From Clostridium sp. KNHs214 (lineage in GTDB: Bacteria; Bacillota; Clostridia; Clostridiales; Clostridiaceae): DNA of 64,000 nucleotides. Both the position numbers and the translations under genes were made by a program. The notes under the pieces are model-generated. The model was not told the DNA's origin and searched no databases. It saw only the letters and a list, made by a program, of their open reading frames with translations. Positions 9,131 to 17,811 of the stretch are shown in pieces (position 1 is the first letter of the stretch; the number at the start of each line of letters is the position of its first letter). The DNA lies in assembly GCF_000744935.1 (NCBI RefSeq), contig NZ_JQMW01000011.1, positions 496,001-560,000 of the forward strand, read 5' to 3'.

Positions 9131-10723
9131 CTATTCGCTCTTAGCTATAGCTGATAAAACTAGTCCTTTATTGTGCTCTAAGGCCCAGCTTATTCCCCAA
9201 TCTGTTTGGAAAAGTAATAAACTTCTGCCTTTTAAATCTTCTACTATCTTTGTATCACTAGTTACACTCAAACCAGCTACTTCACCATTGCATTCTTCAA
9301 TCCATCTTATATTTCTAAAAGGAAGTCTTTCTAATTTAATGTCTACATTGTATTCATTTTTTAATCTATACTCTAAAACTTCGAACTGAAGAACTCCTAC
9401 AACTCCAACTATAAGCTCTTCTGCACCTATATGCGGTTCTCTAAAAACCTGTATGGCTCCCTCTTGAGAAATTTGTGTTATTCCCTTCACAAATTGCTTT
9501 CTCTTCATGGTATCTACTGGTCTAACCCTAGCAAAATGTTCTGGTGCGAATATAGGTATTCCTTCAAATTCAAACTTCTTAGAAGCTTCACATAATGTAT
9601 CTCCAATTCTAAATATACCTGGATCAAATACTCCTATTATGTCCCCTGCATATGCCTCTTGAACAATTTCTCTCTCTTGAGCCAAAAATTGTTGTGGTTG
9701 AGATAATTTAATTTTATTTTTTCCCTGTACGTGGTAAACCTCCATGCCCTTTTCAAATTTTCCTGAGCATATTCTCATAAATGCAATTCTATCTCTGTGA
9801 GCTTTATTCATATTAGCTTGTATTTTAAATACAAAAGCGGAGAATTCCTTATCAAATGCATCTATTTCTCCCACATCTGACATTCTTGAAAGTGGTGGCG
9901 TAGTTATGTTTAAAAATTCCTCTAAGAAAGTCTGTACTCCAAAGTTTGTAATAGCACTTCCAAAAAATACTGGAGTAAGGGAACCATTTTTCACCTTTTC
10001 CATATTAAAATCTTCTCCAGCCATATCCAAAAGCTCTATATCTTCTATTAACTTATTATATAAATCTTCTCCTATAAATTCCTTTGTAGCCTCATCCTCT
10101 AAGTACATTTCACTTACTTCTGCTTTACTTTGACCATGATTTCCACCTTTAAACACCTTTACTACTTTTTTTTCTCTGTCATACATACCTTTAAAGTTCA
10201 AACCACATCCTATTGGCCAATTCATTGGATAAGATTTTATTCCTAATTCATTTTCTAATTCATCCATTAGTTCAAAAGCATCCTTAGTTTCTCTATCCAT
10301 TTTGTTTACAAAAGTAAAGATAGGAATTTCTCTTATACTACATACGTGAAATAACTTTCTTGTTTGTGCCTCTACACCTTTAGCTCCGTCTAAAACCATT
10401 ACTGCATTATCTGCTGCCATTAATGTTCTATATGTATCCTCACTAAAGTCTTGGTGCCCTGGAGTATCTAGTATATTTATACAATTCCCTTGATAATTAA
10501 ATTGCATTACTGATGAGGTTACGGAAATACCTCTTTGCTTTTCTATTTCCATCCAGTCAGAAACAGCATGCTTAGCTGTCTTTCTAGCCTTAACTGAACC
10601 GGCCATTCTTATAGCTCCACCGTATAATAATAATTTTTCTGTCAATGTAGTTTTTCCTGCGTCTGGGTGAGATATTATAGCAAAAGTTCTTCTTCTCTCT
10701 ATTTCTTTTCTCAAATCTGACAA
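9131..10723 (-). CDS. prfC: Peptide chain release factor 3
   Basis: A 530-residue translational GTPase that recycles RF1/RF2 from the ribosome after termination. The G1 motif is in SHPDAGKTTLTEKLLLYGGA (about 18-37), G3 is DTPGHQDFSE, and G4 is NKMDRE. Length and the MAGSVKARK/HAVSDWMEIEKQRGISVTSS signature match RF3 rather than EF-G. Translation appears to start at a TTG with GGAGAG upstream, because no in-frame ATG lies before the first conserved residues. Repeat copy B begins 8 nt after its stop and would be part of the 3' UTR. Confidence 0.96.
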   Translation of the reverse strand: MSDLRKEIERRRTFAIISHPDAGKTTLTEKLLLYGGAIRMAGSVKARKTAKHAVSDWMEIEKQRGISVTSSVMQFNYQGNCINILDTPGHQDFSEDTYRTLMAADNAVMVLDGAKGVEAQTRKLFHVCSIREIPIFTFVNKMDRETKDAFELMDELENELGIKSYPMNWPIGCGLNFKGMYDREKKVVKVFKGGNHGQSKAEVSEMYLEDEATKEFIGEDLYNKLIEDIELLDMAGEDFNMEKVKNGSLTPVFFGSAITNFGVQTFLEEFLNITTPPLSRMSDVGEIDAFDKEFSAFVFKIQANMNKAHRDRIAFMRICSGKFEKGMEVYHVQGKNKIKLSQPQQFLAQEREIVQEAYAGDIIGVFDPGIFRIGDTLCEASKKFEFEGIPIFAPEHFARVRPVDTMKRKQFVKGITQISQEGAIQVFREPHIGAEELIVGVVGVLQFEVLEYRLKNEYNVDIKLERLPFRNIRWIEECNGEVAGLSVTSDTKIVEDLKGRSLLLFQTDWGISWALEHNKGLVLSAIAKSE

Positions 10724-10760
10724 TATTCTCTCCTCTTTCTTTGTATATATTGTAATTAAA

Positions 10761-10782
10761 AAGGTCTGTATATACAGACCTT
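10761..10782 (-). terminator. Hairpin in the prfC leader
   Basis: AAGGTCTGTATATACAGACC is a near-perfect palindrome, followed on the minus strand by TTTTTAATT. It lies about 38 bp before the prfC start, so it is a leader hairpin or attenuator. The rest of the 324 bp between prfC and 11048 shows no gene. Confidence 0.5.
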
Positions 10783-11047
10783 AATTCTATTCTCTGCTAT
10801 TTCTTATTCTTAAATTCTAAATGTCTTTTTTTATAACAACTTATATTATATCAAATAAGAAAGAAGTTTTTCAATAGTATAAATAGAGTTCTTTGGTTTC
10901 ATATTGTTTTTTATCCCTATATTATTGAATAAATATATCTTATTAGTAAATAATAATTACATGGAATTTAAGTCATTTTAATAGCTGAATATTTATAATC
11001 ATGTGTAATTCTAAAACTAAAAAATTTGTTTATATGGAGGATTCGCC

Positions 11048-11206
11048 ATGAATTTTTTACGTTGGTTAGGTAGCATAATATTTTTATTTTGGGTAATAGC
11101 TTTAATATTTAAGGTTGGTGGATATTTAATAAATTTATTATTAGCTTTAGCTATAATAGTTTTTATTTTAGATGTTATATTAAACAGAAAAAAAATATAT
11201 AAATAA
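11048..11206 (+). CDS. Lmo0937-family small membrane protein
   Basis: A 52-residue ORF with a strong SD (GGAGG, 8 bp before ATG). It starts MNFLRWLGSIIFLFWVIALI and has two hydrophobic stretches separated by FKVGGY, followed by a short basic tail (NRKKIYK). The LxWLGxIxxxxWxxAL...GGxxxxLLxxAxxxxxxD pattern matches the small lmo0937 family of Firmicutes membrane proteins, whose function is unknown. It stands alone between prfC and the Cof phosphatase, on the opposite strand to both. Confidence 0.75.
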   Translation: MNFLRWLGSIIFLFWVIALIFKVGGYLINLLLALAIIVFILDVILNRKKIYK

Positions 11207-11287
11207 GCTGCTAGTGGCAATATAATTACTCGCAGCTATTAGTTTATATGTATTTATTAGCTTAAACACATTCAAAAAATAACCTAT

Positions 11288-12118
11288 CTATTTTAAAAAT
11301 TCAGGGATTTCTATCTTATTTAATATAAATTTCTCTATAATATGAGCTACTCCATCTTCCTCATTAGTTAAGGTTATGTAGTCAGCTATTCTTTTTACTT
11401 CTACCATGGCATTTTCCATAGCTACTCCAAGTCCTGCATATTGAATCATATGAATGTCATTACCTGCATCACCTATACATATGACCTCTTCTTTCTTTAT
11501 ACCAAACCCTTCAGCTAATTTTTTAACTCCTTGTTCTTTATTAACTTCTTTATTTAAAAATTCTAAAAAGTATGGTTCACTTCTTAAAACACTATATTTT
11601 TCATATACTTCTTCCGGAAGCTGTTCTACTGTTTTAGAAAGTATTTCTTCCTTGTCTATCATCATTATCTTTACTATATTAGTATCAGGATCTAAATTAT
11701 CGAAGTCTACTACTTTTAATGGAATCTTATTAATTTCTGCCTCAAGTAATGAATACTCACTAATCTTAGGGGTTATGCATTCATTTGGAGTTAATGCATG
11801 TATGTTTACTCCTAATCCTTTGCTTAATTTATATAAATATTTAATATCTTCTATTTCCATATTTTGTTCATATATAAGTTTTCCAGTCTTATTAAATTGA
11901 ACTGCGGCTCCATTAAAAGCAACGGAACAGTCATCTTCATCTAATAAATCTAATTTTTCTATGTATCTACTAATTCCCTTTATAGGTCTTCCTGTAGCTA
12001 AAACTACCTTTACACCCTTTTTTCTAGCACGTTGAATTGCTTCGTATGTGACCTTTGATATAGTCTTATCATTTTTTAATAAGGTTCCATCTAAATCTAT
12101 TGCCAATAATTTAAACAT
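11288..12118 (-). CDS. Cof-type HAD phosphatase
   Basis: A 276-residue HAD hydrolase of subfamily IIB. Motif I is DLDGTLL (about residues 7-13 from the chosen start), motif II is LATGRP, a conserved lysine lies in KEQGVKKLAEGF, and motif III is GDAGNDIHMI. Cof proteins dephosphorylate sugar phosphates, FMN or PLP; the substrate here is not predictable. The start at 12118 (MFKLLAIDLDGT) is chosen over an upstream ATG at 12163 because the family begins just before motif I and AGGAAG precedes it. The upstream region is the right end of the IS607-like element. Confidence 0.88.
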   Translation of the reverse strand: MFKLLAIDLDGTLLKNDKTISKVTYEAIQRARKKGVKVVLATGRPIKGISRYIEKLDLLDEDDCSVAFNGAAVQFNKTGKLIYEQNMEIEDIKYLYKLSKGLGVNIHALTPNECITPKISEYSLLEAEINKIPLKVVDFDNLDPDTNIVKIMMIDKEEILSKTVEQLPEEVYEKYSVLRSEPYFLEFLNKEVNKEQGVKKLAEGFGIKKEEVICIGDAGNDIHMIQYAGLGVAMENAMVEVKRIADYITLTNEEDGVAHIIEKFILNKIEIPEFLK

Positions 12119-12164
12119 AATAACTTGCTTCCTGCTACTCAAAATATGGTCAAATGTATCCATA

Positions 12165-12282
12165 TTGAGATTATTACTGCTTCAATGTACTCTGCCTTGC
12201 CTAAGCTACTACAGTTTGTATAGTACTCCACAGTCGTTAATTCCCCAAATAGCCTTGGGTACACATATAAGTGCTTGTTTAA
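12165..12282 (-). ncRNA. Candidate omega RNA (TnpB guide scaffold)
   Basis: The 118 bp after the tnpB stop can form small hairpins (CCCAA/TTTGGG; TACTA/TGTAGTA), and the GC content is higher than the surroundings. TnpB proteins are known to use an omega RNA that overlaps the 3' end of tnpB and runs to the right element end, with the guide taken from flanking DNA. Position and structure fit, but the sequence is not one I recognise. The guide would then come from the region just before the Cof gene. Confidence 0.4.
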
Positions 12283-13452
12283 TTAAGCTATCTTATATTC
12301 TTTAGCATTGGCTAAATTTATTGAAGCATTTAAATCTCTATCAATAGAAAGCCCACAACTGCATTTGTAAACTCTATCAGATAGTTTTAAATCTTTCTTA
12401 TATGCTCCACAACAGCTACACATTTTACTACTTGGATAAAATCTATCAACTATTCTTATCTCAATGCCATTTTGTTTAGCTTTTGAAATAAGTTTAATTC
12501 TAAATTCATAAAACTTTTGCCCAGCAATCGCTTTAGCTAAATGTCTATTCTTCATCATTCCACTTACATTTAAATCTTCGATAGTTATAAAACTTGGTTT
12601 TTGTTTTATTAACTTATTCACTGTTTTATTTATATAATCAGTCCTTATATTTGTAAGTCTTTGATGAAGCTTTTGTACCTTGACTATTTGTTTTTGGATA
12701 TTTTGACGAGTAGCTTCTCCTTTCTCTTTTTTATTTCTTAATTTTAAACTTTCATATTTCCTTGAAAGTTTTCTTTGCTCACGTTTTAGTTTCTTTTCTT
12801 CTTTTTTAACTATTTTAGTTTTGTTAATATTCTTTTTAGTTAAACCATTATTACAAATTGCAAAATTCTTTAGTCCAAGGTCTACGCCTATTCCTTCTGA
12901 ATAAGGTTTATTATCTACTTTAATAGCTTTCTCAACTAAAATTGAAACAAAATATCTATCTGCTTTTTGACTTACTGTACCACTTTTAACTATAGAGTTA
13001 ACTGGAATGTATCCAAATTCTTTTAATCTAATCCAACCTAAAGTTGGTACTTTAACTCTATGTCTTTCAATAGTCCAATCTGTTTTATTGTTCTTTGGAA
13101 AGTAAGCTTTAACATCTTGATTTTTCTTTTTCTTAAATTTAGGAAAGCCGCTTTCCCCTTTAAAGAATTTCTTAAATGCTTTTTCTCCATTCATAATGGC
13201 TTGTTTAGTAGCTTTGGAAGACACTTCTTTAATCCAAGCTTTATCAGGATGATTAGGAATATATTTGTTATTAAGCCATTTAGAAAAATCCATACCACTA
13301 ATAAATTTTTTCTCTTTTTCGTAAACTTCTTTATTATGAGCAATATAAAAATTGTATATGAACCTACTTACACCAATAGTTTGATGAATTTTTGTTATCT
13401 GTTCTTCTGTTGGTTTAATTTCTATTTTGTATGCTTTTTTCAACTTCTTCAT
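12283..13452 (-). CDS. tnpB: TnpB RNA-guided nuclease (IS607/IS605 type)
   Basis: A 389-residue TnpB. It has the N-terminal helix-turn region (KIEIKPTEEQITKIHQTIG), a RuvC-I aspartate in IGVDLGLKNFA, a RuvC-II glutamate in FITIEDLNVSGM, a four-cysteine zinc ribbon (CSCCGAYKKDLK...CSCG) and a RuvC-III aspartate in SIDRDLNASINLAN. All catalytic residues are present, so it is probably an active nuclease rather than a TldR-like dead regulator. Full length for the family. The start ATG follows AAAGGAAG and lies 6 bp after the stop of the tnpA remnant. Confidence 0.93.
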   Translation of the reverse strand: MKKLKKAYKIEIKPTEEQITKIHQTIGVSRFIYNFYIAHNKEVYEKEKKFISGMDFSKWLNNKYIPNHPDKAWIKEVSSKATKQAIMNGEKAFKKFFKGESGFPKFKKKKNQDVKAYFPKNNKTDWTIERHRVKVPTLGWIRLKEFGYIPVNSIVKSGTVSQKADRYFVSILVEKAIKVDNKPYSEGIGVDLGLKNFAICNNGLTKKNINKTKIVKKEEKKLKREQRKLSRKYESLKLRNKKEKGEATRQNIQKQIVKVQKLHQRLTNIRTDYINKTVNKLIKQKPSFITIEDLNVSGMMKNRHLAKAIAGQKFYEFRIKLISKAKQNGIEIRIVDRFYPSSKMCSCCGAYKKDLKLSDRVYKCSCGLSIDRDLNASINLANAKEYKIA

Positions 13453-13458
13453 CTTCCT

Positions 13459-13626
13459 TTATCTTTTTCTTATATTTTCTTTGTATTGCTCATAAGTATA
13501 ATATTTCCTATTTGTTGGTGTTCTAAATGCTTTTAATATTCCTTCGTTATCCCATCTTTGTAATGTTCTAACTTATACATTAATTAACTCTGCAAATTCA
13601 TTTGGTTTATAATTATTACTTTTCAA
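13459..13626 (-). pseudogene. Remnant of IS607 serine recombinase TnpA (MerR-like N-terminus)
   Basis: The minus strand encodes KSNNYKPNEFAELINV, then a TAA, then VRTLQRWDNEGILKAFRTPT and NRKYYTYEQYKENIRKR. This is the MerR-like DNA-binding domain that begins IS607 TnpA. A serine codon (TCA expected between INV and VRT) has become TAA, and the whole catalytic serine recombinase domain is missing: the frame ends a few bases before tnpB. So tnpA is both nonsense-mutated and deleted. Confidence 0.75.
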
Positions 13627-13818
13627 ATGCACTCACTTCCTTTTTAGAAGTACATTTTACTATTTCTAAGTACATTTGTATATATTTTTAGTAACTAAAG
13701 ATATCCTCCCAAAAAATTAATAAACAACCGTAAACATTATATCATACAAAATAATATTGGCGTAAATCAATTTCATTTGTATACATTTTCATTTGTAATT
13801 TTTTTAAACATTTTAAAA

Positions 13819-13849
13819 TCCCCATATTATAGAGCTTAATATGGGGACT
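13819..13849 (-). terminator. Intrinsic terminator of the CorC gene
   Basis: On the minus strand TCCCCATATTA pairs with TAATATGGGGA and is followed by TTTTAAAATG. It lies about 90 bp after the CorC stop. The remaining bases between the IS607-like element and CorC hold nothing recognisable. Confidence 0.75.
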
Positions 13850-13936
13850 TATTGATATAAATTAATGTTTACATTTACACCGTCAATTAATAATAGCAAT
13901 AGATTTAACTCATTTTAATAAATAACGCCAGCTGAT

Positions 13937-15247
13937 TTATGTATTTATATACATTTTTAATATTTCTATTCTCTTTTCATCCACTTTTTCTACCTTAAAT
14001 ACTATATTTTCAAATTCTACTGTTCTTTCTTCGTTATCAGTGGGAATATACCCTAATAAATCTATTACAAACCCACCTATGGTATCTGAATTATTAGATT
14101 TTAAATGTAAATCTAGGTATTCATCTACCTCATCTATAGAAAGCAGGCCATCTACTAAATAGGTATTAGTATCTATTTTCCTTATTCCTGGCTCCCTATC
14201 ATCGTATTCATCTAATATATTTCCCATAACCTCCTCTATTAAATCCTCCATGGTAACGATACCAGAAAATCCTCCATATTCATCAATTAAAATAGCCATG
14301 TGATTTTTTGTACTTTGTAGTTCCTTAAATAGATGATCTATATTTTTTGTTTCTGGAACAAAATAAGCAGGTCTCAATATGCTTATTATATAGTCTACAG
14401 TTATTTTCTCATTTTTATTTATATAAGCAAACAAATCTTTAGTATAAAGAATCCCTATAATATTATCTGTATCCTCCTCATAAACTGGAACTCTAGAATA
14501 TTTTTCTTCTACTATTTTCTGTATACTTTCTTGCATAGGTGCATCTAGATTTATAGAAAACACCTCCGTCCTAGGCGTCATTATTTCCTTAGCTAATTTA
14601 TCATCAAATCCAAATATACCATTTATCATTTCTCTCTCTGTACTATTTATTATCCCATGTTCCTCGCCTACATCTATTAGAGATTTTATTTCTTCTATGG
14701 ATACCTTTTCTTCCAGATTATCTGTGCTAAATCCAAATAATCTCACTAGTGCGTTAGTAGAGCTAGACAACAATCTTACAAAAGGAGAAGTTATTTTAGA
14801 TATAAATATAATAGGTTTTACTGCAAACATAGCTATAACCTGTGACTTTTGAAGAGCAATTCTTTTAGGAATTAATTCTCCAAATACCAAAGTAATATAT
14901 GACAATATAATAGTAACTATTATAATACTAATTTGAGGACTATATGGAATATTAAATTTTCTTAAAAAATGTGCCATCCTTAAAGATATACTGGTAGCCG
15001 CAGAAGCACTAGCGAAAAATCCTGCTAAAGTAATTCCTACTTGAATGGTAGCTAAAAACTTACTAGGTTCTTCTGTGAGCCTGTTTAAAAGCACTGCTTT
15101 TTCGTCTCCTTCTTCTGCTAACATATTAACCCTATTTTTATTTAAAGACACAATGGCCATTTCTGCCGCAGCAAAAAATGCATTAATTAACACTAATATT
15201 AGTATAATAAATATCTTCAGAAATAAGTTATCTGCAGAAGAATCCAT
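13937..15247 (-). CDS. CNNM/CorC (HlyC) family membrane protein with CBS pair
   Basis: A 436-residue protein. The N-terminal DUF21/CNNM domain has about four hydrophobic segments (residues 10-30, 60-80, 100-120, 135-155) and AAAEMAIVSLNKNRV near the start. A CBS pair follows (about 210-330; MTPRTEVFSI and VPVYEEDTDNIIGILYTKDL), then a CorC_HlyC transporter-associated domain of about 80 residues at the end. Family members take part in Mg2+/Co2+ efflux or tolerance; the older hemolysin label is misleading. Length and order are normal. It appears to be monocistronic, with its own terminator downstream. Confidence 0.92.
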   Translation of the reverse strand: MDSSADNLFLKIFIILILVLINAFFAAAEMAIVSLNKNRVNMLAEEGDEKAVLLNRLTEEPSKFLATIQVGITLAGFFASASAATSISLRMAHFLRKFNIPYSPQISIIIVTIILSYITLVFGELIPKRIALQKSQVIAMFAVKPIIFISKITSPFVRLLSSSTNALVRLFGFSTDNLEEKVSIEEIKSLIDVGEEHGIINSTEREMINGIFGFDDKLAKEIMTPRTEVFSINLDAPMQESIQKIVEEKYSRVPVYEEDTDNIIGILYTKDLFAYINKNEKITVDYIISILRPAYFVPETKNIDHLFKELQSTKNHMAILIDEYGGFSGIVTMEDLIEEVMGNILDEYDDREPGIRKIDTNTYLVDGLLSIDEVDEYLDLHLKSNNSDTIGGFVIDLLGYIPTDNEERTVEFENIVFKVEKVDEKRIEILKMYINT

Positions 15248-15350
15248 AAATATTTCCCCCTTAAAACAAGTCTCTATAGTTATTATTATCCCATTATTTT
15301 ATTTTTTCATGCTAACCGTAAGAAAATTAAGAGAGCGAAATCAGTGAGCT

Positions 15351-15389
15351 AGTGGGCAGGAAAGCTTCGCTTTTCCTGCCCACTTTTTA
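15351..15389 (+). terminator. Strong intrinsic terminator hairpin
   Basis: AGTGGGCAGGAAAGC pairs with GCTTTTCCTGCCCACT around TTC and is followed by TTTTTAATT on the plus strand. A second small hairpin (ATTTTTCG/CGAAAAAT, 15398-15418) follows and could serve minus-strand transcripts. No plus-strand gene precedes it closely, so the main hairpin may instead belong to the repeat-rich interval. Confidence 0.6.
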
Positions 15390-15427
15390 ATTAAAAAATT
15401 TTTCGTCTAGCGAAAAATCCACCTTAA

Positions 15428-15498
15428 CTAGACCCCTAGCACTCTGGCACTCTAGCACCCTAATATGGCCCCTAGCACACTAGCACTCTAGCTTTACT
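15428..15498. repeat. Degenerate tandem repeats of CTAGCACNCT
   Basis: Units such as CTAGCACTCT, GGCACTCTAGCACC, CTAGCACACTAGCACT and CTCTAGC recur through about 70 bp. They are too short and irregular for CRISPR. No ORF. The role is unknown; slippage is the simplest origin. Confidence 0.6.
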
Positions 15499-15510
15499 AG
15501 CGTAACTTAG

Positions 15511-15581
15511 ATCTTTTATTAGCGACCGGTAACCTAAATATTAAAGCTAAGATTTATACAAACCAGTACCTTACGTCAAAA
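15511..15581 (-). repeat. Short dispersed repeat, copy 2
   Basis: Reverse-strand match to 8633-8708: TTTTGACGTAA, TGGTTTGTATAAATC and CTAATAAAAGAT are kept in the same order. It runs directly on from the right end of palindromic copy C. Confidence 0.7.
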
Positions 15582-15998
15582 TATTATTAGTAACTGGATT
15601 TGTAGATTAAACGAAAAGCTTCGCCTAAAAAAATATTATGAGCCCTTTCTTTTTTATAAATTAAAGATTTTCCATAACGCAGTGGAGGAAAATCCTCCTT
15701 CAGTAGGATGTCTCCCACCCACGAAGCAATTACTCTGTAACTGAAAAAACTGCCTTTAATGGAGTGATAAAATTGAAATTTAGGGCTATTGAACTAGCTT
15801 TAGAACTTCTTATGTTTTGAAATTTAAAGACCCGTTAAGAAGCTTTCATGTTTGAACGAGGAACGAGTGAGTTTGAAAGCTTTAGGGAATTTAAATTTCA
15901 AAACATTTAGAAGTTCTTAGCGTATTGTTCACAGTCCAAAATTTCAATTTTATCACGGAATTAAAGGCAGTTTTTTCCTACGGAACTTACTTGAAATT
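15582..15998 (-). repeat. Long palindromic repeat, copy C
   Basis: The core is 15750-15970 (221 bp). Arms pair as CTGCCTTTAA/TTAAAGGCAG, GATAAAATTGAAATTT/AAATTTCAATTTTATC, AGAACTTC/GAAGTTCT and TGAAATTTA/TAAATTTCA. These sequences differ from A and from B/D/E, yet each is complementary within the copy. Read on the minus strand, the element starts at the trpS stop codon itself. The outer end carries a hairpin with GGGCTC and AGGCGAAGC, as in A and D. Confidence 0.8.
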
Positions 15999-16996
15999 TA
16001 TTCTTCTGGAATGAATCCTATTTTCTTCTTCATTTTTCTTAAAGTTTTATTAGCTACATATCTAGCTTTTTCTGCACCGCTTTTGTATATACCTTGAAGA
16101 TACTCTTTATTATTTATTAGTTCTTTTACTTTTTCTTGTATTGGACTTAATTCGCCTATTATCGCTTCTGCCACATCATTTTTAAATTTTGCATAGCCTT
16201 TACCTTGGTAGTAATTTTCTATTTCCATTGGGGTTATGCCTTTTATTACACTTAGTATATTTATTAAATTTTTAACTCCTGGCTGATCATCTGTATATTT
16301 TACAATTCCTAAGCTGTCTGTTACAGATCTATTTATTTTTTTCTTTATTACCTCTGGTGGATCCATTATTAGTATGAATCCATTAGGATTATCTGCAGAT
16401 TTAGACATCTTCTTTGAAGGATCTTGTAAATCCATTATTTTTGCGCCAGCTTCTGGTATATACGGTTCTGGTATAGTGAATGTAGGACTGTATAAACCAT
16501 TAAATCTTTCTGCAATATCCCTTGTAATCTCTAAATGCTGTTTCTGGTCTCTACCTACTGGAACTAAATCTGTTCCATATAGAAGTATGTCTGCTGCCAT
16601 AAGCACAGGGTAATTTAAAAGTCCTGCTACTACACTTGCCCCTGCTCGAGCTGATTTGTCTTTAAATTGAGTCATTCTTGATAGCTCCCCCATATAGGTG
16701 AAGCAATTTAAAAGCCATGCTGCTTCTGAATGCTGTGGCACATGTGATTGTATGAACATAGTATTTTTTTCTGGAACTATTCCTGATGCAATATATATAG
16801 ATAACAATTCCAAAGTTCTTCTTCTTAAATCTTTTGGCTCTTGTTTTACAGTTATAGCATGTAAATCTACAACACAAAAATAACAATCATATTCATCCTG
16901 CAATTTAACCCAATTTTTTATAGCTCCTAAATAGTTGCCTAAAGTTAAATCTCCTGAGGGTTGAATTCCACTAAATATTACTTTCTTATCTCCCAT
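15998..16996 (-). CDS. trpS: Tryptophanyl-tRNA synthetase
   Basis: A 332-residue class I synthetase. The HIGH-like motif is TLGN (18-21, in SGIQPSGDLTLGNYLG), and KMSKS appears as KKMSKSADN near 195. The length is that of the short bacterial TrpRS without an extra N-terminal domain. It is preceded by a T-box leader on the same strand, so it is expected to be induced when uncharged tRNA-Trp accumulates. The stop codon coincides with the start of repeat copy C, which should provide its 3' hairpin. Confidence 0.97.
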   Translation of the reverse strand: MGDKKVIFSGIQPSGDLTLGNYLGAIKNWVKLQDEYDCYFCVVDLHAITVKQEPKDLRRRTLELLSIYIASGIVPEKNTMFIQSHVPQHSEAAWLLNCFTYMGELSRMTQFKDKSARAGASVVAGLLNYPVLMAADILLYGTDLVPVGRDQKQHLEITRDIAERFNGLYSPTFTIPEPYIPEAGAKIMDLQDPSKKMSKSADNPNGFILIMDPPEVIKKKINRSVTDSLGIVKYTDDQPGVKNLINILSVIKGITPMEIENYYQGKGYAKFKNDVAEAIIGELSPIQEKVKELINNKEYLQGIYKSGAEKARYVANKTLRKMKKKIGFIPEE

Positions 16997-17045
16997 CTTC
17001 TTGCCTCCTAAATAACTCTAAATAAGTTTTTTTATAAAAAATAAA

Positions 17046-17313
17046 GTCCTATGGATAAATCCATAGGACGTATATACGTGGTGCCACCTAACTTTGAGAA
17101 ACTATAATATAGTTCTCCTTTAAAAGATACATAATAATATCCTGCCTCTATAACGTAAGGCTTACGTCAAGAACTACTGAAATTCATCCCGAATCTCCGA
17201 GACCCATTCAGTTTAATCATAGCTACTGTAATCACACCATCTACAGTTCTCTGAAAACCTGTTTTTAAACCTACTTGCTTCTCTTCAAAGATTATATTAT
17301 ATATTGTTAATTA
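17046..17313 (-). promoter_or_regulatory. T-box riboswitch leader of trpS
   Basis: On the minus strand the leader has a stem I region with GGTG and ACAGTA elements, a candidate UGG (Trp) specifier in CTGAATGGGTCTCGG (about 17203-17217), the T-box sequence AGGTGGCACCACG (17077-17089) and a terminator stem GTCCTATGG/CCATAGGAC (17046-17069) followed by TTTATTTTTT. The T-box bulge can pair with the tRNA CCA end and switch off the terminator. The specifier matches the tryptophan gene downstream. Confidence 0.92.
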
Positions 17314-17319
17314 TTTATT

Positions 17320-17348
17320 ATGATATTCCTAGTTTATGCTTTTGTCAA
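17320..17348 (-). promoter_or_regulatory. Promoter of the trpS T-box transcript
   Basis: TTGACA (-35) and TATCAT (-10) are separated by exactly 17 bp on the minus strand, placing the transcript start near 17313 at the 5' end of the T-box leader. Confidence 0.7.
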
Positions 17349-17401
17349 CACTTAATTTTCTATTCCTATACTATTTAAATTTCTATTCCCACACTATAAA
17401 A

Positions 17402-17785
17402 TTATTTATTTTCGCCTTTCCAAAGGCCATGTAAGTTACAATATTCTCTAGCATATTTTATTTCTTCATTTACTTTAAACAATGCTTCTGGCTTATCCTC
17501 TGGAGTTAAGAATTTTCTATACACTCTATCATCTGTATGAAGTTCTATCCATTGAATATAATGTTCGGGTGTCATTGGATGAGCAACTTCTCCAACCTTT
17601 ACTAATATGCCATCCTCTACTTTTTCTATAACTGGTACATGCTTTTCTGTTGCTGCGTCAGTAGTATTTTCTTTTTTCAATGTCATTGGCTTGCCGCAAC
17701 AAACTAATGTGCCAGCGCCCTTGTTCACTACCTCTACTATATTTCCGCATATTTCGCATTTATAAACTTGCTTTAATTCTGTCAC
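17402..17785 (-). CDS. dfx: Desulfoferrodoxin (superoxide reductase)
   Basis: A 127-residue two-domain (2Fe) superoxide reductase. The N-terminal desulforedoxin centre has C10, C13, C29 and C30. The catalytic centre ligands H49, H69, H75, C116 and H119 are all present ([26 protein letters not shown]). It reduces superoxide to peroxide in the cytoplasm of anaerobes. SD GGAGGG precedes the ATG. A perfect 18-bp palindrome sits just upstream and could be an operator of a Fur/PerR-type regulator (inference). Probably monocistronic. Confidence 0.96.
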   Translation of the reverse strand: MTELKQVYKCEICGNIVEVVNKGAGTLVCCGKPMTLKKENTTDAATEKHVPVIEKVEDGILVKVGEVAHPMTPEHYIQWIELHTDDRVYRKFLTPEDKPEALFKVNEEIKYAREYCNLHGLWKGENK

Positions 17786-17811
17786 TAAAATCCCTCCTCA
17801 TTATAATATAT

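Larger units (their letters stand above)
12165..13690 (-). mobile_element. IS607-family element with defective transposase
   Basis: The element holds an intact tnpB (12283-13452), a remnant of the IS607-type tnpA N-terminus directly upstream, and a structured tail downstream of tnpB. The left side contains two copies of AAATGTACTT at about 13650-13680 (minus strand). Exact ends are not certain because IS607 makes little or no target duplication. With tnpA destroyed it should not move by itself. It lies between CorC and the Cof phosphatase gene. Confidence 0.6.

Noticed and set aside
9021-9389. Plus-strand frame starting in repeat copy B and running into prfC
   Set aside because: It combines repeat sequence with antisense of prfC, and an analogous frame arises at copy E (30181-30471) for the same reason.
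13640-13936. Group I intron of an IStron upstream of the IS607-like genes
   Set aside because: Only about 300 bp are available, part of it is the CorC terminator, and no group I core elements were recognised.
15428-15498. Possible CRISPR array in the CTAGCAC repeats
   Set aside because: Units are about 10 bp, irregular and without spacers of constant length; no cas genes are present.
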